Of a stretch of DNA of 64,000 nucleotides, positions 24,328 through 34,880 are shown in pieces. The stretch is from assembly GCA_024529925.1 (NCBI GenBank), contig JAFEUB010001038.1:1241001-1305000 (forward strand), in the 5' to 3' direction. The notes beneath the pieces were generated by a model that was given only the letters and a program-made list of their open reading frames with translations, was not told the origin of the DNA and did not search any database. Source of the stretch: Ophthalmolycus amberensis. Lineage: Eukaryota > Chordata > Actinopteri > Perciformes > Zoarcidae. Both the position numbers and the translations under genes were made by a program. The first letter of the stretch is position 1; every line of letters starts with the position of its first letter.

Positions 24328-25199
24328 CTCACTCGCCTCGCTAATGGGTCCCCAGACAACCAGGCTTGACCTCACCGGCTCAGTGCATTCATTATCAGCT
24401 GGTTAGCAGCGAGTGCTAGCACGGCTAGCTCTGGCTAGTTAACAGCGGTTAGGGGTTAAAGCTTAAAGACATCTGTCAGCCGCACATTTAATTACTGCTG
24501 TTTCCGTTTGAAACAATGGAAACTGCAGTAGCAACATGGTATCAGTCAAATGGGCAATGTATGCAAATAGAGAAATCGTTTGATGAGCATGTTTTAACAC
24601 ATAAACCTCATTGACGTTCCAAATATTCTCCAAATTAACAAAAAAAGTCCATAAAGCAATCAGTCCGCCAGTTACCTCCTTTAGGACTACACTCCAATAC
24701 TGGCCTCCACATGTTATAGAGAGCTGTAGTTTGGTAAAAATAAATTCTACTATTCCTGACCACTCCTGTCTCGTTCCGCCTCCTCTCATCAGGGCAAAGC
24801 AAACGTGCAGTCATGGCACTGCAGATCACAGGAGTCCATTCCCAGCGAGTGCTCAACTCGGCCAAAATAACCTCCTGGAAGTCTCCTCATCTCTATGCAG
24901 CTATCACTTTGCTCCAAAGATGTCCGCCCGCCCTGCAGCAGCAACCCACAGCGCCTGTGAACTCTGCATACATTATCTCTCCTCCCTCCGTAGGGCGCCG
25001 TGCTTTATGCGGGGAAACTGGCCCCATTTATCAGCATCCTCTGTATCCCCCCACGGCCTGGCAAGGCACCTGCTGCTAGTCTAACTAAAGCCCGGCCGCG
25101 GCCTTATCGCTTCTGCAGATCACGAGGCGCAGGGATGTAGATTGGCTAAATCTTCAGCTCAAACAAACAAACACAGACAGCGAGTCCTTTTTTCCTCCC
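24328..25199. other. Non-coding, no gene seen
   Basis: Bases 24385-24450 contain several GCTAGC/CTAGTT elements. An exact octamer ATGCAAAT lies at 24561-24568. The 108-codon minus and 157-codon plus frames at 24.46-25.08 kb overlap on opposite strands and resemble nothing. Confidence 0.45.
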
Positions 25200-25520
25200 A
25201 TCAGATTTGCCCACATCTGAAGGTGAATGGGGCGAAGCAAGTTTAAGGAATGGATTAGGGCCGGCTTTTGAAAACAGCGCTAACTGGGGCACGGGCGTCT
25301 GGCACGCTGTCCCCTCGGTGTTGGGCCTAATGATTTCTGATGCCGCTAAACATTACGGCGCGCGAAAGCCCCGCTTTTCACTGGGGATGCGGCCGCAAAT
25401 CTCCCATCGCATGTTCCCTTTGTTGATTTTTGTGAGACAACAACACGGCAACGCTTATCTCCATTACAGACCAGCACCACGGGGAGCTTTCCCAAAGCCT
25501 TTCACCCAACGCCTTATTAG
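25200..25520. promoter_or_regulatory. Candidate regulatory block
   Basis: High-complexity, repeat-free sequence with GGAATGGATTAGGGCC, GGGCCTAATGATTTCTG, a CATTACGGCGCGCG segment and CTCCATTACAG. A 193-codon plus frame begins here and runs to 25788 without any recognisable domain; I read the block as regulatory rather than coding. A protein search of that frame would be the decisive check. Confidence 0.28.
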
Positions 25521-26279
25521 CAGCTATTCCCTTCTGTCTCCCTCATCCTCCAACTGGGAGCAGATAGAAGGAGAGAGAGAGCATTATCCCAGCGTCTCTT
25601 CTTCCGCTCCACCACAAACCCTCGCCATGTCTATTCACACGCCACTGGGCCTGGATGGCCCCACTTCTCCGTCTCCTCTCCCTTCCTCTTCTTTCACAGT
25701 CTTAGCCCTGAATCACACTAAGGAGACGGGGGAAAAAAAGGAAGCATCTCCAGTTATTTATAAGCCCATTCAAAGGGCTGGCTGTTAATTTCAGAGCCTG
25801 TAAGAAGATGAGGTTCTTTTGTGCTCGTTTGTATTGTGGAAAACAAAAACACGGATAATGTCGTCAACACCGATAGCGTCACATTAGTGACTCAATGATA
25901 TGCTATTGGTGTGAAGTGGCATAGTATTGCAAAGGTGAAGTTTCCCGCTACAGCTTAAGAGATAAACGTTGTGCACAGTGTCGTCCATGAGTTTTTTATT
26001 TAAGGGAAAACAGATGAGATGAATTCTTATGAGAGGACGTTCCTTAAGGGGTTGATCTCGTGGCCTCCATCCCCGGTCTCTTTTCTCCTCGTCTTTCTGC
26101 TCCATCATGCCCTTCCTCCCTTGCATTGCATGCATGTGTGTGTGTGAGTCATGCTCTTGCAATGACGATAAGGATCTGCTTTTTTTCTTTTTGGGTTCCT
26201 CCCCAGAAGTATCAATTCCTGCAGCCCTCAGCTGTTCCCCCCTGTTTGTTTAGCTTGTGTTTATTTGTTTCTCTGTAGT
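25521..26279. other. Non-coding, no gene seen
   Basis: Pyrimidine-rich at 25530-25720 and 26060-26120, otherwise mixed. A short GT tract near 26136. Nothing recognised. Confidence 0.5.
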
Positions 26280-26710
26280 CCTGGGATTAATTATCATAAC
26301 CATATGCCTGGCTAATACATCTCTCTCCAAGCCAATAGCGTGGCAGCCTGCTACTTCTCCATTTTAATTACAGCTAACATCGTTAGCCTGATTTTGTTTT
26401 GCTGTTTCCTGCCTTTTTTCTGAATTCATAATTCAAAATACCATCAGAAAATGTGGGGCTGGAATAATTAAGTCATTGCAACAGTCTAGCAAACGGGAGA
26501 AATTCACACTTCTGACTCTGGAACAGCATAAATTCAAAGAGAAGCCTTCGTTAGCTTTTGGCAAAACAGTCCGATACCGCCACACCTGTAGATTTCATTT
26601 GACTTCCTTGACACCCAAATTAGCTATTTATCAACTTTCACACCTGAGTCAAATACACAGCTTCCCTCAGGTGTGAATATGTTGATTACGTGCACGAGGT
26701 TTGAAAAGCA
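26280..26710. promoter_or_regulatory. Candidate enhancer-like block
   Basis: About 430 bp without simple repeats and with many A/T-rich cores: GGGATTAATTATCATAACC, GGCTAATACATC, CATTTTAATTACAGC, GGAATAATTAAGTCATTGC, CAAATTAGCTATTTATC. It ends in the inverted T-box pair described separately. By texture this is among the strongest conserved non-coding element candidates here. Conservation cannot be checked without an alignment. Confidence 0.4.
26630..26686. promoter_or_regulatory. Inverted pair of T-box half-sites in an interrupted palindrome
   Basis: TTCACACCTGAG (26637-26648) and CTCAGGTGTGAA (26666-26677) are perfect 12-bp inverted repeats around a 17-nt spacer. Outside them ATCAAC (26630-26635) and GTTGAT (26681-26686) continue the symmetry. 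TCACACCT/AGGTGTGA is the consensus T-box half-site, arranged in the same inward order as the palindromic Brachyury site but with 23 nt between the half-sites. CACCTG/CAGGTG E-boxes are also created. Symmetry is seen directly; T-box binding is inferred from the known consensus. Confidence 0.45.
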
Positions 26711-26860
26711 GGCTGTGTGACGGGGGCCGTCTGCGGTGAAGGTGAGGCTCGGGAAGTGCTGCTAATGTATCTGGGAAGAAGTGGTGTCATGGGTTCAGCG
26801 TCGCCTCATATTTTACCAGCTTGGCTGAGGGCCAGACAAGTTTTGTCTGGGTGTGGTGGA

Positions 26861-27030
26861 GGGGACGGGGACGGGGGGGGGGGTGGGGGGGACGGGGTAG
26901 TGACTGCTGAGTCAATCAGCAGAAGCCGAGATGGTGTTAGGTCAAAGTCACGGTGTGGGGGGGGGGGGGGGGGTACATAAAAGGGAGGAGGCGGCCATGC
27001 TGCTCTTTCACACCGACGTCGTGACGTAAC
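26861..27030 (+). promoter_or_regulatory. Promoter-like cluster: G-tract, NF-E2/MARE, TATA-like, CRE
   Basis: In order: a G4-capable run of G blocks (26861-26898); TGCTGAGTCA (26905-26914), a match to the NF-E2/MAF element inside TGCTGA-5nt-TCAGCA (26905-26921); AGGTCAAAGTCA (26939-26950), two nuclear-receptor-like half-sites; a 17-nt G run (26957-26973); CATAAAAG (26976-26983), TATA-like; TCACACC around 27010, an initiator-like sequence 34 bp after the TATA-like start; and GACGTC plus TGACGTAA (27015-27029), CRE-type sites. A 147-codon plus frame starts at 27053 but resembles no protein. Each motif is weak alone, and there is no transcript evidence. Confidence 0.3.
26957..26973. repeat. G homopolymer, 17 nt
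   Basis: Seventeen consecutive G between the nuclear-receptor-like site and the TATA-like sequence. Confidence 0.93.
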
Positions 27031-28132
27031 GCTGTTAGGTGTTGCAGCGCTTGTGATGACACCTAACAAACAGGCTCCGTATCACAGTGAATTCCACATC
27101 TCTGGGCTGACGCCAGTAACCACGCAGGGCTCTGCTGTGGCCTGCTTCTCTGTGTGGTGTGTGGGATTAACATTCAGCTCTGTTTCCCTGGTAATGACAC
27201 GCTCGCTCCCTCTGTTTTCACCAGGCTTTATTTCAATAAGAAATCATCCATTATTTAGCTCCCAACCCCTCTGCCCTGTTCGCCTCCCCCCCCGCTCTCT
27301 CTCTCTCCCTCCCTCGCTGCCAGCCTCCCCTCGGATCGGGGGCACCCCGCTGATTTTCACTTCAAGGACGAACGTGCACGGCGGAGAGGAGAGGAGTCGA
27401 CCCAGTCACCAGACAAGAGAGGGGGGGAGACAAAGTAAGGAGAGAGAGTATACAAGCACACACACACAGCTCAGAAGAAACGGGGGAAATGTGTGACCCA
27501 AATATACATTGCTTTGTACTCTGGTTCAAAGTTTCCTGTCCTCTCCACCAAACATTCAAGGAGAAGGGGAAAAACACAACAATGAATAAATCATACAGCA
27601 ACTGAAACCTACTGCCGTGCTGTTCCTGAAGAGGAAGGGAGAGAGAGACAAAGACGCAGAGACGGCGCCGAGGAGAGCGAGAGACTTAAAGCGAGTTGAA
27701 AGTGAAACGGAAAGAGCAAACAGCTCTTTGGTCTTTTGATGGCACTCTCTTATGGAACATGGTATTTCTTGATTCACTCTTAAATCCACCATCAGTCAAG
27801 CTAATAACTCGACGTAAGTGCTCGCTGTGAAGCAATAGATCACATACACCAGGCGCTGTCCCCTGTGAGCACTCAAATTACGGGAGCCAAACAGTTGGAG
27901 AGCCTATTAACCAACTCCAGACTTTGATTCAAAGTGCCTTTTTACTGCTAGAACGTCTCAACTTAACAGATTACGTTTGATATGGGAGGGCCGCGCAGAT
28001 TTGTTTGAAACAGTGCAAAAGAAAAGTGAGACTGTGGATTCTTTTAGAGAGTATACATGTTCTCCAACATATAAGGTCAAATGTATACTTGGTTCCAAAA
28101 GTATACATTTATAGCTATGCAGGTATGTTGTG

Positions 28133-28135
<3 letters not shown>
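27031..28135. other. Non-coding, no gene seen
   Basis: Mixed to 27280, then pyrimidine-rich (27280-27330) and purine-rich (27380-27450, 27630-27720). The 147-codon frame at 27053-27496 turns into Ser/Pro-rich translation of the pyrimidine tract. Bases 27730-28130 are ordinary AT-balanced sequence. Confidence 0.5.

Positions 28136-28167
<32 letters not shown>
28136..28167. repeat. (CA)n microsatellite
   Basis: Perfect CA dinucleotide over 32 bp. Confidence 0.94.
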
Positions 28168-28169
<2 letters not shown>

Positions 28170-28800
28170 CTCTCCTGTGTGGATTTGCACCTGCCACAAA
28201 GTCTATGACAATATTAACCAGCTGTGGTACTTCCTGATGGCCCCCGTGTTGCACAACATACATCAGATTCAGCGTGACGGCTCTGAAGCACAGGGAGACC
28301 CACCAGAGAAGCTGTCAGACGGCGGGCCGGGTCCCACTTAGCAGATCCCATCCCCGCCTCAAGCCTCAAACGACTCCAAAGGAAGGCTATCTTCAGAGCC
28401 CACGGTGGGCTGTGGCACAAAAAGCCATCGCTCCGTCTATCACAAGAGAACGCTGCTAATGATGATGTTTTTCTTCAAGTGCACAAACATCCAGTCCGGT
28501 GAGGTTTATGCGCGTGTGTCTGTGCGTGACAGAAATGTCTTTCTGCATTACACTTTTGCGGCGGCAAGATGTAATAATTTCCCTTGAAAACTGGGGCTAG
28601 ACGCATGCATTCCTAATGATGGAATCTTTTGATGTTTAAATTAGGATATCACACGTGAGGAGCTATCCTCTCAGGGCCGCACCTTCTTATGACAAGATTA
28701 GCAGCAAAGCAAAGCCATTACTGTGGTTTATTTCTGCCCCAGCCAACTCCCAGACACAGGCACAGGGGTAGGCAGCCATCCAGAGAGAGAGAGAGATGCT
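28168..28800. other. Non-coding, weak regulatory-like stretch
   Basis: Bases 28560-28740 are high-complexity with GATGTTTAAATTAGGATATC and a small inverted repeat TGAGGA-GCTA-TCCTC near 28657. The rest is unremarkable. No gene seen. Confidence 0.4.
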
Positions 28801-28828
28801 GGAGGAGGGAGGGAGGGAGGGAGGGAGG
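28801..28828. repeat. (GGGA)n microsatellite
   Basis: Six consecutive GGGA-type units after a short GA tract at 28783-28796. Confidence 0.9.
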
Positions 28829-29929
28829 TGTAGTCAAGAAAAGGAATGAGAAGAGGTGATACAATAAATAGCAAGGCAGAACCCAGAAAATAAGAAAAAG
28901 AGGGAAACAACTAATGGGGTACACACTCTTTATAGATCCCATCCAAACCACTTATTTATAGATCATCTGTGAAGCACATATAAACCTCGACTTCATATTC
29001 CTGTCAGCCTGTCACGATGTCAGCTTTTACATATTTCGCTGTCTCTGCTGTCAACACACTGTACAGCGATAAGAATTAATAACGCTGTAATGCTGACAAG
29101 CGCTGCGATGGACTGGTAGCAACATTTACTGACTTGGCTGACTGTCCCACGAGAGCCCAGATAGCCGCTGTGTGCGTTTATAGGACAAGAAAGGGAAACT
29201 GAAATTGACTGACAATAATCACATTTTATAAAAAGACATAAAACAATACCACTACGGCGCATTCGCCTGTGTGACAACATTATTTTCCAAAAAGCCTGGG
29301 TTTGGATAGCTGCTAGCTACCTGGATATACAGCAATAGAACACCTGGTTACTTATCAACATGCATGGTGATGCTGGTATTTAACCATCCACAGCAGCAGG
29401 ACTCAGTTGTCCTGCACTTGCTGGGGACAACAAATTCGCCACATATGAGCCAAATCATGTCCTTTACAAAAGCAAATTGGCTCCTTGAGTTACAATTGTC
29501 CCTTTATCTGGAGAGACTGATATAGTTTAGCTATGTTAAACCCATTTAAAGCCCTCTGTGGTGATTAACAGTTCATACTGTGGACAGCTCCTGGTGCTGA
29601 AATAAGATTTAATGGGACTCGCCAGATGACAACAGATTCAGAATAAAGCACAACACAAACACAAGTATTATTTTACCATAAACTCCTCACAAAGACAAAT
29701 GCCAGCGGGATTAGATTATTAGCAACAGTTGCACAGCAAAGACACAGATGCCTGGACCTGCACTGGCAAATAAGCTGAAGATAAACACAAACATACTCGT
29801 CTGCAATAGTCCTATTTATATTATTACTGTTCAGAAGACAGACAAGATGTCTTCATACAACCTTAGTACAACCAACCCAACACGTTTCTGAAAAGACACG
29901 GTGAAAGGGTTAAAGTTGGAAGACAAAAA
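28829..29929. other. Non-coding, no gene seen
   Basis: AT-rich unique-looking sequence with no long frames. Parts of 29280-29870 may be very old dispersed repeat, but I cannot identify a family. Confidence 0.5.
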
Positions 29930-30232
29930 CGAGGACAACTCCCAGACATAACACCGTGGTAACGACCTGTCAATCACAAGGTAGCCCCGCCCTAAAGCAT
30001 CCCCTGCTTTATGGTCTGTGTGACTCTAAATGGACCATAATGTACTAAATGAACATCATGCTGTATTGAAGAAGACTTGAAACTAGAGATTGAGACCATA
30101 AACTCATGTTTACAATGTTTACTGAGGGAATAAATCAAGAGAGAAGTAGAGTCATTTTCTCATAGACTTCTATACAACCAGAGGAGTCGCCCCCTGGTGG
30201 ACATTAGAGAGAATGCAGCTTTAAGGTACTTT
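29930..30232. repeat. Dispersed repeat typical of percomorph fish
   Basis: The stretch contains TAGCCCCGCCCTAAAGCAT, TGCTGTATTGAAGAAGACTT, CTCATAGACTTCTATACAAC and TCGCCCCCTGGTGGACATTA, phrases I associate with a very common interspersed repeat of percomorph genomes. Its class is unknown to me; no terminal repeats or coding remnant are obvious. It carries CTGTCAATCA (29967-29976), the reverse complement of the PBX-PREP decamer. Identification is from memory, not from a search. Confidence 0.6.
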
Positions 30233-30254
30233 CTCTTTGGCAATGATTTCAGGT

Positions 30255-30256
<2 letters not shown>

Positions 30257-30287
<31 letters not shown>
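30257..30287. repeat. (CA)n microsatellite
   Basis: Perfect CA dinucleotide over 31 bp, just after the dispersed repeat. Confidence 0.94.
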
Positions 30288-30288
<1 letters not shown>

Positions 30289-30662
30289 AAGGTTGGTGTT
30301 CTGTGAAATGTTGCTCGGCTGAACAGGGGACATTACCTGGGCTTTCATGGCGGAGAGTGGCTGCTGGGTATAGGTAAAGCACTGAGAGCCCTCCACCACT
30401 CCACTCTTTCTCTCTCCTCGCTTGCCGCGGTTGGGGAAGAGAGCTCAGGCAGCCGTTAGGACAGTAAAGAGAGGGCCGGCGATGGCGGGTCCCCTCTGAG
30501 GCCCTTTTCATGCTCTCAGGTTGAGTCACAAGGGCCCACTTCATCGCCGTTATCCAGGGATGGGAAATACATAGCTTCTCTTTAAAACTCTGACCCGGCC
30601 TTTCAGTCCGGTGCGCAGGGGGCCGATTATCCTCACTCACCCTTTTAAAAAAAGTCATATGA
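30288..30662. other. Non-coding, no gene seen
   Basis: GC-balanced unique sequence. A 153-codon minus frame covers it and both flanking CA tracts; its ends are Cys-Val repeat translation and its centre has no recognisable domain. Confidence 0.5.
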
Positions 30663-30720
30663 ACACACACACACACACACACACCTCACTCACATAGAGA
30701 TATAAGCACATTAGAGAGTG

Positions 30721-30752
<32 letters not shown>
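30663..30752. repeat. Two (CA)n microsatellites
   Basis: CA tracts at 30663-30684 and 30722-30752, separated by 37 bp of CA-poor sequence. Confidence 0.94.
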
Positions 30753-30755
<3 letters not shown>

Positions 30756-31999
30756 TACAGAAGATACATCCGCCAAGAGGCTCGTATTGGCAGAGGCTAC
30801 AGCCCCGACTCAGGGACAGATCTATATTTAAGAGGGGATACAGTGAGCGTTTAACCTGGGAGTCGAGGTGACTTTGAGTGAGTCACAGAGGTGTGGGAGT
30901 TGCTTTTGTGGGTGCCGGCGAGCTCTTTCTGCTGAATGTTCTCTGCCAGTGAGTCAGCCAGTCAGTCAGCGAGCTGAGAACTAAGGGACGGCTTTGCCGA
31001 GTCTTCTTTTGAAGAGGACCTTGGGCTCAAGGTAAAACACGCTGAATGTTTAAACACACGCTCAAAGTTTCACGCTCTGCTTGTGTGAAGCCTCGTATCT
31101 CATCCCAGCCAGAGACTGCCCGCTGCTAGAGCCAGTCCTCTCAAGCTCTGAACTTCTCTGCGACAGGTGAAACAGACCGGTGGAACTCAAGAATTCAAGC
31201 GGAGATAAACAAACAAGCGACTCATCAGTGTCGGCTTTCTGCGTTTGTGTTTCCCGGTCGCCCCCCAGCTATGTTCACTCATTAGCTCGCCGCGTCCAGT
31301 ACCTCGTGAGATGAAAGATGAAGCCAAGGACTGATAATGAAAGACAGACAATGCAGTTAACGGCAACAAACAGCGCACACAAAGCCCCGCTGGGAGCCCG
31401 TTTCTCTGGTCCACGTCGCTGGAATGGGTGGAAATCTGCTCTGTGGTTGTTATTACAACAATATTAATCAGACTTTCAAATGGGATCAGCTGGGCGGTTT
31501 GGGGGAGACCAACTGCTTCAGCAGTTTTGTGTCAATGTTGGTGGTTTGTCCATCCAAGCTGTGCATGACTAACCTTTAATGTCTTTCACCTGGCTGTTCT
31601 TAGGTTTTTGCTAGTTGAGACACTCGCTTTATTTTGAAAAAGCCTTTTATTTGAGCATTTTAAGACTAGGAAAATATATGCATGGGCAAGACAAGTTAGC
31701 ATCTGCTATGCTGAGAACTACTGTAAGTACTCTGTTTACAAGCATGTTTTATTTGCCTGAGGCAGCGGGCCTGCAGGGTGACGGAACAGCACTGAACACA
31801 ATTCTTCTTGTACTGCTGGCTGCCTCCTGCTTCTGTTATTAAGTCCACAGCGATGCCAAGCGCCTGTACACAATCCTCTGTTGTTTGGGTGTGCAGGACT
31901 AGGCAGCGTTAGCATCACCCCGGCAGCCGAGCAGAGGATAAAGCGTGTGTTTCAAGTGGAGGAATGCCAGTCAGCCAGAATCCATCTTTTCCCTGCAGC
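30753..31999. other. Non-coding, no gene seen
   Basis: Bases 30865-30985 carry several GAGTCA/GTCAGC elements (AP-1/MAF-like). Bases 31440-31500 include an AATATTAATCAGACTTTC segment. No frame longer than about 75 codons and no repeat recognised. Confidence 0.5.
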
Positions 32000-32310
32000 A
32001 TCTCCGGCATCTAATCCATGACCACGGACATCCCCCTCATTACCGCCAAATTACATGCAAATTCCCCCAAATAAATGAGTTTTAAGTACTTGACAACCTG
32101 TCAGCCTTCGAATATTGAAACGTCCTGACGGCTAGATAAACAATCAACAATAATCACTCTATGCAAATTTGATATTTCCTGCACAATTACCAGAGGAAGA
32201 AACACCCACTATAAATAACTGGACGCACAAAGGCATCTGCATTTGTTCAGGTTTTGAACAGATACGGATGCAAATGAAAGATTCTTGAGGACGTAATTGA
32301 TTCAAACGTC
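32000..32310. promoter_or_regulatory. Candidate regulatory block with three octamers
   Basis: Repeat-free block with three exact plus-strand ATGCAAAT octamers (32055-32062, 32161-32168, 32268-32275), spaced 106 and 107 bp apart, plus AATTGATTC and CATTACCGCC elements. ATGCAAAT is the POU-family octamer. The near-equal spacing is seen directly; function is inferred. Confidence 0.4.
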
Positions 32311-33300
32311 GCTGCGCCTCCTCTGCCTCCTTTTATTGTTCTTTCTTTTCTTCTTCTCCTGGCACTTGTTTTTTTCTCCCCTTCTCTTTATCTCGCCGCT
32401 TTCAACGTACACAGATAATGGCTGATGTAAATGAGTGAAGGAGAGAAAGGGGAATAGAGAGGAAGCAGAAAAGAGGACGTGAGTCACCCTTTCGTCGGCT
32501 TCTTGTTTTGTCTTTTCGAGTGCACGCTGCATGCTTTAGAAAAGAGATGTGTGCACAATAACGGGCTCTTATGAAGTGGATTGGAAATGACTGTGGAATT
32601 GAATGCAGGCTGGGAAACGGCGAGCTCTGTCCGTTGCTTGTGAAGGAGAATACTGTGCGCCTCAACCCCCCCTCGCACCCGCTCCTCCACAACACCCAGA
32701 GATTAAGACTGACAAGAACATATCAAGTAATTTCAGGACAAGCAGATCTCTCACTCTCATCTCTCTTTTGGAAACACTCTTCTCTCACTGCCTCTTTCCG
32801 CTCAGTCCAGCTTTTTTCTCTCTGCACTTTATGTCTTTTTTTGTCTCCCAATCTTGCCTTTCTATTTGTCTTCTTTCATCTCACTCACTCTCTCTTCATT
32901 TGTCTGTCTTCTGTCCACACTCAGAGGCCCGGGAGGCTTGTCTTGAAGGTGTAATGTGTGCCGAGTCTGACCCCGGTGACCGCCAACCTCCAGGATCAGG
33001 ACATCCATTAGTGGGAGCTAACGGCTTCATCCCTGCCCAGCGCCGACACCTCCCGCTGGGCCTCTCCATCGCAGACTCCCCCCTTTCCTGACGGCCTTGG
33101 ATCGCAACTCTCTGGGCTTCAGGTTCATGTTTTTATCGCTGCAAAACACTCCCAGTGTCAGGGGAGACGGGCGGCTGCAGGAGGCACTGCTGTGGATGAC
33201 ATCCAGAATAAAGGGGTTTGACTATAGGTTGAAGGGATTCTTGTCATTTCAATGCGACTCATCATCCGATCACTCCTGGATGTTTTAAGTGACTGCTCAG
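32311..33300. other. Non-coding, pyrimidine-rich, exon-like stop-terminated frame
   Basis: Bases 32310-32400 and 32735-32915 are strongly pyrimidine-rich. After TCCACACTCAG (ending 32924), an open frame runs from 32925 to TGA at 33089-33091, and AATAAA occurs at 33207-33212. This resembles a short last exon, but the 55-residue product has no recognisable domain and no upstream exon is visible, so I do not annotate a CDS. Confidence 0.4.
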
Positions 33301-34599
33301 ATATGAGTTGCTTGCATTGTGTTTGCACATGCATTCCTTTTACTTTTTATTTTGAACACTGGTATCGGATCGGTGTAACCTGATCTGTTCACCTACACCA
33401 AGGTGTCGTTTTGGTCCTTTGTCATGAGCACATGGAGTGACGAGAAACCGCACCTGGCTCATCACCCTCTCGATTGTCATCAAGTGAATCCTAAAATAGT
33501 CCAGTGGATGCAGAATCATAACGGTCCATAACTCACATGGTCATAGACTTTAAACTGTCACTATATCATGTTGTGTGTCAGTGCAAGTTTTCCAGATAGT
33601 CTCTAGAGTCTAGAATCATCTTCTCTGTCCAGTGAGATTCTGGTCATCTGGTGCCTTCAGGCACATTCGCTTCATCCACTGTAGGTAATCCAGCCATGAC
33701 AGCTGCTGAGGTTACCCTGGTTACCTTAAAGCACCACAGCACTCAGATATGTATTTTTACTTTGTCCTGTTGGGGAACAGAAGAAGATGATCTCTCCGCT
33801 GAGACACTGCTGGGAGATGTGGAGCATTCAGATGAGGGCGACGTGAGAGGCGAAGGGCTGCAACTGATAGCACCTTTGAAAGTGCCATGGTGGACACCTG
33901 GGCTTGTGGGAGACGACGGGGACGGGGGGGGGGGGGTTGACGAGCGGTGCCGTTATCAATCACAGGCTGCTCTATTAATTTCATCAAGGCCCCGGTGCCT
34001 GCTGACATTAAATGACACGCTGGTTGGTCCGATGGCGTCCCTGAGGTGGCAACACGGCCGGCCGCCGCTTTTGAAATGCAAATCAGGCTTTAACCTTAAA
34101 CAGAGCCGCCCGGCCGGAATTATCTTTCTGCCTTCGAGTCAGGTTCTCCCCTCCCTCCTTTCTTTTTTCTCCCTCCCCCCTCTCCCTTCGCACCCATCCC
34201 TCCATTCCCCCTCCCCTCGTTCTTCCACCAAGTTGACCCTTGGGGTACCGGGGATGGAGAGAGCATCTTCAGAAGAAGCGACAGATAAAGGCAAAGGTGG
34301 AGGAGGTCGGGAAAGGAAGAGGGGGAGGAGGAAGGGAACGGCAGTGCTGACACCAGCATTCTGTCCTGATGAAGGGGCAGAGAGCCACCGCCGAGCCCAG
34401 GGATGAAGACGTCTCAAGGACAAGAAACATGGGGAGGAGGATGGAGCCTGGAGGAGGGTGTGGAAGGGGGGGGGGGGCATCTACTCCCGAGGATGACCAC
34501 ACACAACCCGCCTCCTTCAGTCTGTCTGACTACACAAAACTGAGGAAAGGGATGGTGCGTCTACCTCAGAACTGAGTAAAACTCCAGGCAATCCCCCGC
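33301..34599. other. Non-coding, no gene seen
   Basis: AT-balanced to 33650, then GC-richer. G runs at 33924-33936 and near 34468. An octamer lies at 34076-34083. Pyrimidine-rich at 34140-34235 and purine-rich at 34285-34345. The 251-codon plus frame at 33651-34406 becomes Ser/Pro- then Gly/Arg-rich across these tracts and is not a gene. Confidence 0.5.
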
Positions 34600-34880
34600 C
34601 ACAATAAAGGCCACCTGAAATCAGTATGCAATCCAATACGCATGCCCGATGCCTTTGGCCTCTGGTTTAAAAAGAATACCCCTTTAGAGGAGCCGCGCCA
34701 TTAGAGCTGTCAATATTGTGAAGCATTAGCGTGGGCCCAGACAAGGAAGGATTGGTTACCAATATGCAAGAAGCTGCCATTGTTCGTGAAGGCTTTTTCC
34801 TCCTCTTTCTTCTTTATCTGAGCAGACTGAACACATTAATTTTAATTGAGACATCAGACGAGAGTGAAACAGAGAGCGCT
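34600..34880. promoter_or_regulatory. Candidate regulatory block with inverted CCAAT pair
   Basis: Repeat-free block with GCCATTAGAGCTGTCAATATT, GAAGCATTAGCGTGG, ATTGGTTACCAAT at 34751-34763 (two CCAAT boxes in inverted order sharing one central base) and ACATTAATTTTAATTGAGAC. Regulatory role inferred. Confidence 0.35.

Noticed and set aside
19735..24655. Shared phrase AAAAAAGTCCATAAAG near 19737 and 24638
   Set aside because: Only about 16 bp match and flanks differ; A-rich chance similarity is enough to explain it.
25207..25788. 193-codon plus-strand frame
   Set aside because: Mixed composition but no recognisable domain, ending in pyrimidine-tract translation; no splice or promoter support. 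A protein search would settle it.
33651..34406. 251-codon plus-strand frame
   Set aside because: Becomes Ser/Pro-rich then Gly/Arg/Lys-rich over pyrimidine and purine tracts; typical of stop-poor low-complexity DNA.
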